Shown: positions 44,701-52,723, counted from the first letter of the stretch. The stretch is 64,000 nt of DNA from an uncultured Tenacibaculum sp. (GCA_937922085.1 CAKZVD010000032.1:30526-94525), one strand, 5' to 3'. The notes: generated by a model from the sequence alone, not told the origin. Numbers and translations: made by a program.

Positions 44701-44834
44701 ATAAAGAAATAGCAAATAAATTAGTTCCTAATAGAATAGATGCTCATAAAGAGAATGATTTATTAAAAGTAAAAGGAAACGGATTTAGTTATATAAAAAT
44801 AGAATTGAATAATTATATAGGAAAGCCTAATTAA
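41742..44834 (+). CDS. Giant GT-C-like membrane protein (PTPS-related membrane domain) with periplasmic C-terminus
   Basis: The 1030-aa product starts at TTG 41742; an in-frame TAA lies directly before it and AAGG sits 11 bases upstream, so the TTG start is well supported. Residues ~1-410 hold about ten membrane helices with a first loop YTYDALIHLFFSNHY (Asp33) and WYTGFTVMGYPPLVH, the pattern of the 6-pyruvoyl-tetrahydropterin-synthase-related membrane domain and of GT-C glycosyltransferases. Two more helices follow at ~550-570 and ~612-635. The C-terminal ~390 residues are soluble: an NTF2-like unit (SVIRSYFDALDFKRFEEAF) and a beta-rich region (~775-1030). GT-C enzymes use polyprenyl-phosphate sugars, which the REC-GT2 proteins could supply. 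The stop overlaps the next ATG. Confidence 0.75.
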   Translation: MNKKTNKYLVSALLIGIVYHTTCIFYTLEYTYDALIHLFFSNHYANSWFEPWNYSWYTGFTVMGYPPLVHQSIGLLSYVGGLKFGLFLVSIIAITLFITGVYRFALLMTANRKVAGYAALIGVFSSSFAETLHIFGQLPSIVGISLLMHALPEVYLWLKVGKLNFLIKALALMSVTVTSHHVTPIFGMVFFIFPLIGMVIMDTASEEVGDFKKITLKVFLRTFARLFKRMIIFGLSSLLLIIFCILPYWINTKKNPITQVPIPHGSRDNFLEITSSGLVFFLIPWGIILLILPYIFYRYYSKRYLFFGLSITILTVLGTGGTTPIPKKMLGDTAFNILTLDRFTLWASIMSLPIFGEFVYRFVEADLKELLQKKIGAVAHRLLGGILAVSFLAISIFSISLGYFRPSQPQKIKMLPIVNFLNQDQHDHWRYLTLGFGDQIAWLSAQTKAMSVDGNYHSARRLPELTTRAIERLENSKFKGIEGLGSLQQFLTVPEKYNLKYIFSNDKFYDPILYFTGWQRLQQLENGIMVWERLGIPPLSTILPKQDVPRYQKIMWGVIPFLTVIFTFFVINIQSLGNRVLKIFKIPKSEYVKFKTSYTKFSKPVLRFSFIWGIFILIVLSFGFYHFYIENKTQITPKSVIRSYFDALDFKRFEEAFSYVDPKTEIQLDQYMLEIAVNDGLLSSYAKLESIYIEIKNKTKKEAKAFVTTDWVTPLEKIEKKYIFELIKRNRKWYLKIDKPNADLPPDQLLITNKTTYFNHGRRRITTQQTLHEDVLKQPVLEVLSSKLVKNGKSYAIVGTIQNVDNVPADVALKATLYNDSNKKIAAYNAKYHMKHKLMPKETSNFRINFEGIAWSKTKDSIPKTFNPDEFTPTEFEEQPTVFNLHCEGNVANSDLYKKVGIDNIAISDTKISGSVFNTDTEEVTICQLLVSYYSEEKEIIWVDNLFLKEGIRQQRKQDFSITLKDLNTLNVINNSLEFCFVNGLPNKEIANKLVPNRIDAHKENDLLKVKGNGFSYIKIELNNYIGKPN

Positions 44835-46057
44835 TGAGTTTTAAAAAAACACATATTGTTTTATTGTTGATTGTATTACTATTCTTTTACAATGTGAATA
44901 GCTTGGGTATAAGAAAGGAAAATAAAACAATAATTAAAAATAAAATTCAAAAAAGTATTGCTGGAAGCTTGATTGTTTTAGAGTTTATTTCAGAAGAAAA
45001 AAACTTACAACTATATTGTTCTAATTCTTACGCAACAACAATACTAGAAGGAGAATATTTTAGTAATACAGTTAGTTTTAAAATTCCGAAGCATATCTGT
45101 GAAAAAAGAGGAGTTTTAGATTGGAAATTAATTGCTGAAAAAAGAATACTACTAGAAGATAAAATTGTTATAATTCCTTCTGAAGAAGAAACAATTATAG
45201 AATCATATTCTGGTCCGCCTAGTATTATAGCAGGAGGAATTGATTTTTCTATGTTAGTTGTTATTCCAACAGATACGTACGATAATCCAGTTAAAAATAA
45301 TACTGAAATTAGTATTAATCATCAGTTTTTAAACAATATTAAAAAGAACACTGTTTTTACAGATTATTTAATAGGTTGGAAAAATATTTTCTCTTATGAT
45401 AAATCTGGTAGAATTTTAATTAATTCTGTTTGTAATGGAGTTTCTTCAAAAGAAATAACGACAGAAGTCTTTCCTAGTAATGCTATTGATTTTAAAATTT
45501 ACGCTTCAAGGATTCATAAATATGCAGATGGTAATCAAATAACCACTTTTTCTACTTCTATTATAAAAGACGAATACGGAAACATAGTTAGTGATGGTAC
45601 GCATGTATACTTTATAATAGAGAAACCAAATAATACTTTTTTAAAAACATCGGGAAATACAGTAAATGGAATAGCCACTGCAAAAATGATTCATCCCAAT
45701 GTAAAAGAAGAATGGAGTATATATTCTTATGTAACAGGAATTGCTGAAAGTGATCGTATTAATATAAAATTCACAAAGCTTTTTAATGAATTTAAAGTCA
45801 ATTTCTCTAAAAATAATAGAATGATATCTATTGGACCTTTAAAAAGTTTTATGAATCAATTGGTTCCAGACGGATTTATAACCAAATTAGTGTTAAAAAA
45901 AGGAGATTCTATAATTGATGTAAAAAAAGAATTAACGATAGATGGTTTAACAAATTTTAAATTACGAAAGGATTTTTATGAGAATGGAACTTATTCTCTA
46001 ATTCTTGAAACAGGAGGAAACCGTCAGTTTTTTAAACAACTAACTTTACAAGATTAA
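44834..46057 (+). CDS. Membrane-anchored or secreted protein with invasin-like Ig domain
   Basis: The 407-aa product begins with one hydrophobic helix (~8-23, VLLLIVLLFFYNV), uncleaved anchor or signal. The rest is beta-rich. Residues ~235-300 match an invasin-type Ig-like (Big-1) repeat: TTFSTSIIKDEYGNIVSDGT, VYFIIEKP, TSGNTVNGIATAKM. Flanking segments (~100-225 and ~310-405) may be further Ig-like folds. No catalytic residues were recognised. Its start overlaps the GT-C-like stop and the GH5 gene follows after one base, so the three form one tightly coupled operon. It may hold the polysaccharide or enzyme complex in the periplasm. Confidence 0.7.
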   Translation: MSFKKTHIVLLLIVLLFFYNVNSLGIRKENKTIIKNKIQKSIAGSLIVLEFISEEKNLQLYCSNSYATTILEGEYFSNTVSFKIPKHICEKRGVLDWKLIAEKRILLEDKIVIIPSEEETIIESYSGPPSIIAGGIDFSMLVVIPTDTYDNPVKNNTEISINHQFLNNIKKNTVFTDYLIGWKNIFSYDKSGRILINSVCNGVSSKEITTEVFPSNAIDFKIYASRIHKYADGNQITTFSTSIIKDEYGNIVSDGTHVYFIIEKPNNTFLKTSGNTVNGIATAKMIHPNVKEEWSIYSYVTGIAESDRINIKFTKLFNEFKVNFSKNNRMISIGPLKSFMNQLVPDGFITKLVLKKGDSIIDVKKELTIDGLTNFKLRKDFYENGTYSLILETGGNRQFFKQLTLQD

Positions 46058-46058
46058 T

Positions 46059-47603
46059 ATGAATGAAAAAAGGAAATATGGGCTAGTACTAATTGTATTG
46101 TTTATTACACTTTGTTCTTTTGCTATTTCAGGAATTAGTGCTGTTTTTTCCTATTTAAATACAGGAGCAGATAGAACTTCAATTTTGAATTTAGATGTAG
46201 AAAGCAGTGAAGTGTATTTGCCAAAAACTATTTGGACTTCTTTAGAGAATCCAGGAAGAAAAATGGAAGAACAAACCTTAAAAGAAATTCAGAAAGATTA
46301 TTTAAAATCGTGGCATATAAAGAATATTGCATATAAAGAAAATAGCGCTTACGGGATTAAAGATTATTATACAGATAGTGCTCAGGTTAATTTATTGAAT
46401 GCAATTAAATACAACAAAAAAAATAAGATACATGTAGAAACTACAACATTAAGCCATCATTTAAAATTAAACTTTTACAGTGCAGATGGGCAGTTAGTTG
46501 TTTTTACAGATGAAAACGTAGAAAAATATACGCAGCTTTTTAAGAATAAAAAAAAGGTAGTAGAAACAGATCAAACAGCTTCTTATAAAGTATTAATGTT
46601 ATTAGAAGATGGATTTTGGAGAATACGACATTTGGTTAAAAGTACACCAATTAATGAAGAGAAAAAAGTTAATTTAGATACATATGCTACTACTAAAAAT
46701 GATTCTATTTTACTAAATGGTAAAAAATTTATAATTAAAGGAATTAACTATTATCCGCAGAAAACTCCCTGGGATATGTTTGGTAAAAAGTATGATACCA
46801 TAGCAATTAATAATGATTTTAAGTTAATTTCTAAGATAGGTTTAAATACAATTCGAGTTTTTATTCAGTATGCCGATTTTGGTAAAGCTGAGATAATTGA
46901 AGAGAAATTAGAGAAATTAGAAAAAACTATAGAATTAGCACAACGTAATAATTTAAAGGTAGTGGTAACATTATTCGATTTTTATGGAGATTATACCATT
47001 AAAGATTGGACTTTAACACATAGGCATGCAGAAAAAATTGTTTCTACATTTAAAGATGATACTACAATTATAGCTTGGGATATTAAAAATGAACCTGATT
47101 TAGATTTTGAAAGTAGGGGAGAAGATAGGGTTTTAAAATGGCTGACATATATGATTAAAGAAATTAAAAAATTTGATAAAAATCATTTAGTTACCATTGG
47201 GTGGTCTAATTTTAATGCGGCTAAAAATTTAAAGGAAGCAGTAGATATTGTGTCTTTTCATCATTTTAATGATAATTTAGAAAATGATTTTAATACTTTA
47301 AAGAATGAGGCTTTAAACAAACCAATTTTGTTAGAAGAGTTTGGAATTCCTTCATATAAAAGTATTTGGAACCTTTTTTTAGGTTCTTCAAAAAAGAGTC
47401 AGGCAACATATCATAAAAAAATGCAATCGTTTTTATCTAAGAACAATGTTTCTCATTTATCTTGGACTTTGTATGATTTTAAAAAAATACCAGCTTCTGT
47501 AGCGGGTAAGTTGCCTTGGAAAAGAAATAAACAGAAACACTTTGGCTTTATTGATGTAAAAGGAAATAAGAAGCCTTCGTTTGAGTATATTAATACGAAG
47601 TAA
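46059..47603 (+). CDS. Membrane-anchored GH5-like glycoside hydrolase with NTF2-like domain
   Basis: The 514-aa product has an N-terminal hydrophobic helix (~8-30), a periplasmic NTF2-like region (~75-205; LKEIQKDYLKSWHIKNI, YKVLMLLEDGFWRIRHLV) and a TIM-barrel of the cellulase/GH5 type (~215-510). The barrel has LNGKKFIIKGINYYPQ, LNTIRVFI, acid/base Glu345 in AWDIKNEPD and nucleophile Glu427 in LLEEFGIP. Retaining GH5 enzymes cut beta-linked glycans; hydrolases placed in synthase operons often trim or release the polymer, as BcsZ does in cellulose systems. It closes the 41742-47603 operon. The substrate is not assigned. Confidence 0.85.
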   Translation: MNEKRKYGLVLIVLFITLCSFAISGISAVFSYLNTGADRTSILNLDVESSEVYLPKTIWTSLENPGRKMEEQTLKEIQKDYLKSWHIKNIAYKENSAYGIKDYYTDSAQVNLLNAIKYNKKNKIHVETTTLSHHLKLNFYSADGQLVVFTDENVEKYTQLFKNKKKVVETDQTASYKVLMLLEDGFWRIRHLVKSTPINEEKKVNLDTYATTKNDSILLNGKKFIIKGINYYPQKTPWDMFGKKYDTIAINNDFKLISKIGLNTIRVFIQYADFGKAEIIEEKLEKLEKTIELAQRNNLKVVVTLFDFYGDYTIKDWTLTHRHAEKIVSTFKDDTTIIAWDIKNEPDLDFESRGEDRVLKWLTYMIKEIKKFDKNHLVTIGWSNFNAAKNLKEAVDIVSFHHFNDNLENDFNTLKNEALNKPILLEEFGIPSYKSIWNLFLGSSKKSQATYHKKMQSFLSKNNVSHLSWTLYDFKKIPASVAGKLPWKRNKQKHFGFIDVKGNKKPSFEYINTK

Positions 47604-47690
47604 TTTATTTTGTACCTTATTGATATTTAGGGTTATTACTGTGTTTTGGTTAAACCTTTCAAAAGAAAAAGAGTCAAAAAAAGAAACATT

Positions 47691-48758
47691 ATGACTTATC
47701 GATTATTTATACTAGTTGTTTTTTCAATGATTTTGAGTTGTCAGTCAGATGATTCAATTCCATCAAACATACCTGAAGAAGCATTTTATTTTCCGCCAAT
47801 TAATACAAATGAATGGGAAACTACATCTCCAAATCAGTTAAACTGGAATTCGAGTAAACTAGAAACATTAGAGCGTTTTCTTATTGATGCAAATACAAAA
47901 TCTTTTATGGTATTAGTTAATGGTAAAATTGTGGTCGAAGAATATTATAATGGTCATACAGCTAGTAATAATTGGCAATGGAATAGTGCGGGGAAAACTT
48001 TAGTAACCGCTACTACTGGGATTGCGCAACAAAAAGGATTAATAGATATTAATAATAAAGTATCTGATTACATTGGTAAAGAATGGACAAGTACCACTGC
48101 TGAACAAGAAGATCTTATTACAGTAAAAAACTTATTGTCTATGACATCGGGCTTGGATGACGAACCGCAATTAGTAATTAAATCTAAATTAACTTACCTC
48201 GCCGATGCAGGTACGCGATGGGCATATGGTAACGTATTTCAACGATTAATGAATGTGGTTGAAGATGCAAGTGGAACCGAATTTGAAAATTATTTTAACA
48301 ATGAATTGCGTAATAAAATAGGGATGGAAGGATTCTGGAATAATGGGGTGATTTATCGTATTTATAATAGTAATACGAGAAGTATGGCAAGATTTGGTTT
48401 ACTGGCTTCTCAAAATGGAAATTGGGATGGAGTACAAATTGTAGAGAAGGATTTTTTTATTAAAAGTAAAGAATCTTCTCAAAACATAAATCCATCTTAC
48501 GGATATCTTTGGTGGTTAAATGGAAAAAGTAAATATAGGTTGCCATCTACTCAAATAGAATTTACGGGGAAACTAGTACCTAATGCGCCTTCAGATATGG
48601 TTGTTGCTATGGGAAAAGATGAACAACGTATATATATTGTGCCTAGTAAAGATTTAGTAATTATAAGAATGGGAGAAACAACAGCATCTGGAGATAATTT
48701 TGCCTTGTCTACTTTTGATAATACATTTTGGGGGAAGTTTAATGAAGTAATGAATTAG
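47691..48758 (+). CDS. Class C beta-lactamase-fold serine hydrolase lipoprotein
   Basis: The ATG at 47691 gives a lipoprotein signal (MTYRLFILVVFSMILSCQSDD, Cys17); an in-frame TTG at 47646 would place 15 basic residues ahead of it and is rejected. The catalytic domain has WQWNSAGKTLVTA (SxxK with nucleophile Ser), the Tyr motif RWAYGNVFQRL (YxN) and NPSYGYLWWLNG. This is the beta-lactamase/transpeptidase-like (AmpC/EstB) family, which includes esterases and D-aminopeptidases; antibiotic resistance should not be assumed. It follows the GH5 gene by about 90 bases. Confidence 0.85.
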   Translation: MTYRLFILVVFSMILSCQSDDSIPSNIPEEAFYFPPINTNEWETTSPNQLNWNSSKLETLERFLIDANTKSFMVLVNGKIVVEEYYNGHTASNNWQWNSAGKTLVTATTGIAQQKGLIDINNKVSDYIGKEWTSTTAEQEDLITVKNLLSMTSGLDDEPQLVIKSKLTYLADAGTRWAYGNVFQRLMNVVEDASGTEFENYFNNELRNKIGMEGFWNNGVIYRIYNSNTRSMARFGLLASQNGNWDGVQIVEKDFFIKSKESSQNINPSYGYLWWLNGKSKYRLPSTQIEFTGKLVPNAPSDMVVAMGKDEQRIYIVPSKDLVIIRMGETTASGDNFALSTFDNTFWGKFNEVMN

Positions 48759-48807
48759 AAAATATAATTAAAGTTACTTGGAATTAAATTAAAGCATAAA
48801 AAAAGAA

Positions 48808-50208
48808 ATGAACGAAACAAGACAAGAATACCTTAAACGAATAAATTTTGTCTTAGATTTTATAGAAAATAACCTTGATTTAGATTTATCATTAAAATTT
48901 TTATCAGAGAAAGTCCATTATTCACCATATCATTTTCATAGAATATTTTCAATAGTAGTTAATGAAAGGTTAAATGAATTTATTAATAGAAAGCGAATTG
49001 AACGTATTGCTTCAATTTTACTAGTTAACCCTGGTATTCCTTTAAAAAACCTAGTATTCGAATACGGTTTTAATAGTGATAGTTCTTTTTCAAGAGTGTT
49101 TAAAAAATACTATGGTGTTAGTCCTACTGAATTTAAATCTGAAGGGGAAAAAATACTCCGCAAGATTGGTATAGTCTCTTTTTCATCTGAAAAATATATT
49201 TGTTCCATTGAGAGTATTAAACAATGGATTAAAATGAATGCAGAAATAACAATAAAGAAACTTCCAGAATTAAAGCTTGCTAGTATCTCAAGTATTGGAA
49301 CATTTGATGATGCCAGTACTATGTTTCAAAAACTAATGGAATGGGGGTACAAAAGAAATGTGTTAGAGACATCCGACTTTAAAGCAATTACGATATATCA
49401 CGATAATCCAAATGTTACTCAAAGCTCAAAGTTGAGATTTAGTGCAGGTGTAACTATTAGAGAGGATATTAATACAGATGGAGAAATTAGACAAATAAAT
49501 TTACGAAAAGGAATTTACGCAGTTGGTCATTTTGAGGTTAAAGCAGAAGAGATTTCAAAAGCGTGGAAAGGAATGTGTATTTGGGTTATTGAAAACGGAT
49601 ATGAATTTAGGGACGCAGATTATTTTGAAGTATATCATAATGATCATAAAACTCACCCTGAACAAAAGTTTATAGTAGATATATGCATTCCTCTTGAAAA
49701 AACAGATAATATTAAATTTTCTATAAAGAATAAAGTAAAATTATTCGAACACAAAAAACAAAGTAAACAAAACGAAAATCACTTGAGGTATCATGAATTG
49801 ATAAACTATATGAAAGAGTTAAAAGCTTTTTTTAATACAACATATGATACTTATTTTAAACTTGGAAGTATTTATAAAGGAAACCCTAATTATTCTTATT
49901 TTTCACTAACAACAGAAGCACTGAAAAAACAAAAACTTAAATTTGTTATTGTTTTAAATCATAAATCGTTGTGCTTTTCAATTTGCTTATCTGGTCAAAA
50001 CAAAAGTATTCGAAAAAAGTATTGGGAAATATTTAGAAATAGTGATTGGAACAAATATCATTTGGCAGAATCAATTGATGATAGTTTGTCAATTATTGAT
50101 CAAACGATTGTACAAGAACCTGATTTTAGAAATAAAAGAGATTTAACAGAGCAGATTGAAAAAGAATCATTAAAATTTATAAACGAAATTAAAGCTATAC
50201 TTGAATAA
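48808..50208 (+). CDS. AraC-family regulator with GyrI-like and extra C-terminal domain
   Basis: The 466-aa protein has an N-terminal AraC double helix-turn-helix domain (~8-112; LKFLSEKVHYSPYHFHRIFS and LVFEYGFNSDSSFSRVFKKYYGVSPTEFK). A GyrI-like effector-binding domain follows (~145-290; ITIKKLPELKLASISSIG, IYAVGHFEVKAEEISKAW, YFEVYHNDHKTHPEQKFIVDI). A third domain of about 160 residues (~305-466; YMKELKAFFNTTYDTYFKLGSIY, LKFVIVLNHKSLCFSICLSGQN) resembles a stand-alone family I recall as DUF7000. AraC-GyrI fusions bind small cationic ligands; the third domain makes this one unusual. The frame continues past its TAA into the adjacent pseudogene. Confidence 0.85.
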   Translation: MNETRQEYLKRINFVLDFIENNLDLDLSLKFLSEKVHYSPYHFHRIFSIVVNERLNEFINRKRIERIASILLVNPGIPLKNLVFEYGFNSDSSFSRVFKKYYGVSPTEFKSEGEKILRKIGIVSFSSEKYICSIESIKQWIKMNAEITIKKLPELKLASISSIGTFDDASTMFQKLMEWGYKRNVLETSDFKAITIYHDNPNVTQSSKLRFSAGVTIREDINTDGEIRQINLRKGIYAVGHFEVKAEEISKAWKGMCIWVIENGYEFRDADYFEVYHNDHKTHPEQKFIVDICIPLEKTDNIKFSIKNKVKLFEHKKQSKQNENHLRYHELINYMKELKAFFNTTYDTYFKLGSIYKGNPNYSYFSLTTEALKKQKLKFVIVLNHKSLCFSICLSGQNKSIRKKYWEIFRNSDWNKYHLAESIDDSLSIIDQTIVQEPDFRNKRDLTEQIEKESLKFINEIKAILE

Positions 50209-50211
50209 GAA

Positions 50212-50589
50212 GAAAACAAAAAAAGAGATTACAATCAACAGATAATTTGGGAAGGAAATTTACAAGACGATTGTATAGCTAAATGATCTGGTTTAATATT
50301 TCGTGCAGAATGGATGGATGAAGGTTATTGGTGGTGATGTGTGTATGATGAGAGGTTTATTTGAGGAGAAAACGTAAGAAATAAAGCAGAGCAAGTAGCA
50401 AAAGAATATTTGAAAAATGAATTGATCTCAGAATTTAAAGAATCTTCAGAAAAGATGAATATTGATAAACGGATACCTGATTTAAAAGTTATTGGATTTT
50501 CACCAACACAATTAATTCTAATCTTAATAAAGGATTTTGGTTTTGATTACTCAGATGCAAAAAATAAAATATTTGATTCATTTGTTTAG
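50212..50589 (+). pseudogene. Decayed gene with three in-frame TGA codons
   Basis: One frame carries protein-like sequence (WEGNLQDDCIAK, SGLIFRAEWMDEGYWW, NVRNKAEQVAKEYLKNELIS, then PDLKVIGFSPTQLILILIKDFGF) but is broken by TGA at 50284, 50335 and 50362. There is no start codon, and a stretch seems deleted after CVYDE. The first two TGAs fall where Trp would suit the sequence (after AK, and after WW), so TGG-to-TGA changes are likely. The intact form looks like a small cytosolic protein with a DDC-x-A-x-W-x-GL...RAEWMD...WWW pattern that I associate, from memory, with uncharacterised Flavobacterial proteins. The frame is the same as that of the upstream AraC gene. Confidence 0.7.
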
Positions 50590-50701
50590 AAAAATTAAAA
50601 AAAAATATAATAAGTTTTTAAATTTGACTAGATTTAAAATAAAAAGAGTTTTTATATAAAATTTCACAAAACAAAATAGTTCGTAAATAGTATCAAATAA
50701 A

Positions 50702-51760
50702 ATGCAAAAAGTTAAAAAGTTCTCTCCAGAAATTAACAAAGTATATTTTATAGAAAATTACACTCTTATTCATATTATTTCTGGAAAAGGAAGTATTCAA
50801 GTTGATTTTAAGAACTATTTTGATTGGCAAGAAAAAGCAATTTTTTTAGAAGTAGGACAATACATAAAATTCTTATCAGATGATTTTATTGTTAGAAAAA
50901 TTGAGTTTTCAAATGAAAAAAAGTTTTATGATAATGATGTTAGAGTATTATTTAAGCATTTAATTTCTTTAGGTTATATAAATTTATTAGAATGTGAAGA
51001 GTGTAATACTTTTCTTTCTGAAACAGCTTTAACTACTAATTCAGCAGATATTATTGATGTATCTTCTAAACAATGGTATTGGCAAAACCCTTTTAAAGCA
51101 AATAAAAAAGAATACCAAGTTATTTTTGATGCAAAAGATATTATCGATAAAGAATATTCTAATAACTTAAAAAGTATAGATTTAGTTAATCTTATTAATG
51201 ATAGAGATTATAATGCACAAGCGTTAATTAAGAATAAGATAGGTTTATCTGTTAAGAATTTAATAACATCTAAAAAACTTCAGGAAAGTCAAAAACAAAT
51301 TGCATTTAGCGATAAAAGTATTCAAGAAATAGCTTATGATTTAGGGTATAAAGATGATGCTTATTTTAATAGAGTTTTTAAAAAAACGAAAGGTCAAACA
51401 CCAAAAGAGTTTAGAAAAAATTTCGATTTTAAGGATAGAGATTTATTTTCGCAAGATATATTAGAACTTCTTCAACAATATCATACTAAAGAGAGGTCTC
51501 TTCAATTTTATGCCGATAAAATGAACCTTTCTATAAAGGCACTATCTAACAAGGTTAGTGCAAAAATGAATATATCACTAGGTCAACTTATAAGGTTAGA
51601 ATTAATTAATTCAGCTAAACTAATGATACTAGAAGGACAATCGGTTGCTTCTATATCTAGACAGTTAGGATTTGAAGAACCCAATCATTTCTCACGGTTT
51701 TTTAAACACTATTCTAAAATTACTCCCACAGAATTCAAATTGAAAAAGTACAATTCTTAG
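50702..51760 (+). CDS. AraC-family regulator with two DNA-binding domains
   Basis: The 352-aa protein has an N-terminal cupin-like sensor part (~1-100) and then two AraC helix-turn-helix domains. The first is at ~145-240 (SDKSIQEIAYDLGYKDDAYFNRVFK, GQTPKEFRKN) and the second at ~252-350 (GQSVASISRQLGFEEPNHFSRFFK, ITPTEFKLKK). Each copy ends with the conserved TPxEF motif, so both look complete. A protein with two AraC domains could bind two sites at once or act without dimerising. It lies 71 bases before the NTF2-like/YHS genes and is their likely regulator. Its last five codons recur downstream of the 53369 gene as a duplication scar. Confidence 0.85.
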   Translation: MQKVKKFSPEINKVYFIENYTLIHIISGKGSIQVDFKNYFDWQEKAIFLEVGQYIKFLSDDFIVRKIEFSNEKKFYDNDVRVLFKHLISLGYINLLECEECNTFLSETALTTNSADIIDVSSKQWYWQNPFKANKKEYQVIFDAKDIIDKEYSNNLKSIDLVNLINDRDYNAQALIKNKIGLSVKNLITSKKLQESQKQIAFSDKSIQEIAYDLGYKDDAYFNRVFKKTKGQTPKEFRKNFDFKDRDLFSQDILELLQQYHTKERSLQFYADKMNLSIKALSNKVSAKMNISLGQLIRLELINSAKLMILEGQSVASISRQLGFEEPNHFSRFFKHYSKITPTEFKLKKYNS

Positions 51761-51831
51761 TCTTTTTTTTGTAGCAAATATCTTTTAAATCTCTCGCATC
51801 TTTGCAGTGTATTAATCACTAAAACAGAAAG

Positions 51832-52185
51832 ATGAATATTAAAGAACAAGTACGAGAGATGGATGCACTAGTTTCTAAAGGTGCTATTGTAGATGCCGTA
51901 AAAGGTTTTTTTGCAGACAATGCTAATACCTCTGATTATGGAAATGGAAGTACCAAAGGCAAACCAGAAATGATTGAAAAAATGGAAGGTTTTGCAGGTG
52001 CAATAGCAGAGGTAAATGGTATAACTCATCACCACTCAATAATAGACGGTAACGTTTCAGCTTCAGAATTTACATTTGATTTTAACATGAAAGATGGTAG
52101 TAAAATTTACTGGCATGAAATTATTCGTAGAGTTTGGAACGAGGAAGGGAAAGTAATACAAGAAGAATATTTTAACGCAGAATAA
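51832..52185 (+). CDS. NTF2-like (SnoaL-fold) protein, copy 1
   Basis: The 117-aa cytoplasmic protein has the cone-shaped alpha+beta NTF2/SnoaL pattern: an N-terminal helix (QVREMDALVSKGAIVDAVKGFF), a variable loop (NTSDYGNGSTKG), then a curved sheet (VNGITHHHSIIDGNVSASEFTFDFNMKDGSKIYWHEIIRRVW). His residues in THHHS and WHE line what would be the pocket. The family contains small-molecule isomerases, hydrolases and inactive binding proteins; function is not assigned. Copy 2 at 54744 differs at only three residues. It is co-transcribed with the YHS gene 46 bases downstream. Confidence 0.8.
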   Translation: MNIKEQVREMDALVSKGAIVDAVKGFFADNANTSDYGNGSTKGKPEMIEKMEGFAGAIAEVNGITHHHSIIDGNVSASEFTFDFNMKDGSKIYWHEIIRRVWNEEGKVIQEEYFNAE

Positions 52186-52231
52186 TAATAACAATAATAA
52201 CAATAATAATTTAATAAAAAACATTTTAAAA

Positions 52232-52702
52232 ATGAAAATAGTAAAAACAACATTCGTAATAGTAGCCTTATTATTTGCTACCACTTTATTAGCACAAGAT
52301 AATAAAGCAAATAACATAGATAACAGTAATATTGCATTACAAGGGTATAGCCCAGTGTCATATTTAGATTTAGAATTAGCACAACGTGGAAATAAAAACT
52401 TTAAATCTGTACATAATAAAATAGCATATTATTTTACTTCAGCAGAACAAAAGAAGTCATTTGATAAAAACCCAGCTAAATACTTACCTAAGTTTGGAGG
52501 TTTCTGTGCCTTTGGAGTGTATGCAGGAGCAAAATTTAGAGTAGATCCTAATAAGTTTATCGTAAAAAATGGCAGATACTACCTTTACTTAAACAACGTA
52601 GAGCTTGATGCTAAACAATTATGGTTAGCAGAGAATAATCATAGTAAATTAGAAGGTGTAGCTAATAAAAACTGGAGAAAGTTAAGTAAAACGCACAATT
52701 AA
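52232..52702 (+). CDS. Secreted YHS-domain protein, copy 1
   Basis: The 156-aa product has a signal peptide (1-21, TLLAQ) and a YHS-type domain: IALQGYSPVSYLDLELAQRGN, YYFTSAEQKKSFDKNPAKYLPKFGG, then FCAFGVYAGAKFRVDPNKF and a YLYLNN closing strand. One Cys (in GGFCAFG) is conserved, matching the YHS-domain (seleno)protein group, which is thought to bind metal or take part in redox. No TGA is involved here. Copy 2 at 55132 has eight substitutions. A terminator lies about 20 bases downstream. Confidence 0.82.
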   Translation: MKIVKTTFVIVALLFATTLLAQDNKANNIDNSNIALQGYSPVSYLDLELAQRGNKNFKSVHNKIAYYFTSAEQKKSFDKNPAKYLPKFGGFCAFGVYAGAKFRVDPNKFIVKNGRYYLYLNNVELDAKQLWLAENNHSKLEGVANKNWRKLSKTHN

Positions 52703-52723
52703 TAAGTATATAATTCAATTTTT

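Larger units (their letters stand above)
51743..52702 (+). repeat. Segmental duplication, copy 1
   Basis: This unit of about 960 bp begins inside the 3' end of the AraC gene (codons KKYNS and stop), includes the leader, the NTF2-like gene, a trinucleotide spacer and the YHS gene. It recurs at 54655-55602. Since it starts within an intact gene, this is the parental location. Confidence 0.9.

Noticed and set aside
47646..47648. TTG start for the beta-lactamase-fold gene
   Set aside because: It would add a basic extension ahead of the lipoprotein signal that begins at ATG 47691.
47691..48758. Antibiotic-resistance beta-lactamase
   Set aside because: Only the general SxxK/YxN fold motifs are present; most such lipoproteins are esterases or peptidases, so a resistance call is not supported.
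52232..52702. Selenoprotein reading of the YHS gene
   Set aside because: The conserved position is Cys and there is no in-frame TGA; the family name alone suggests selenium.
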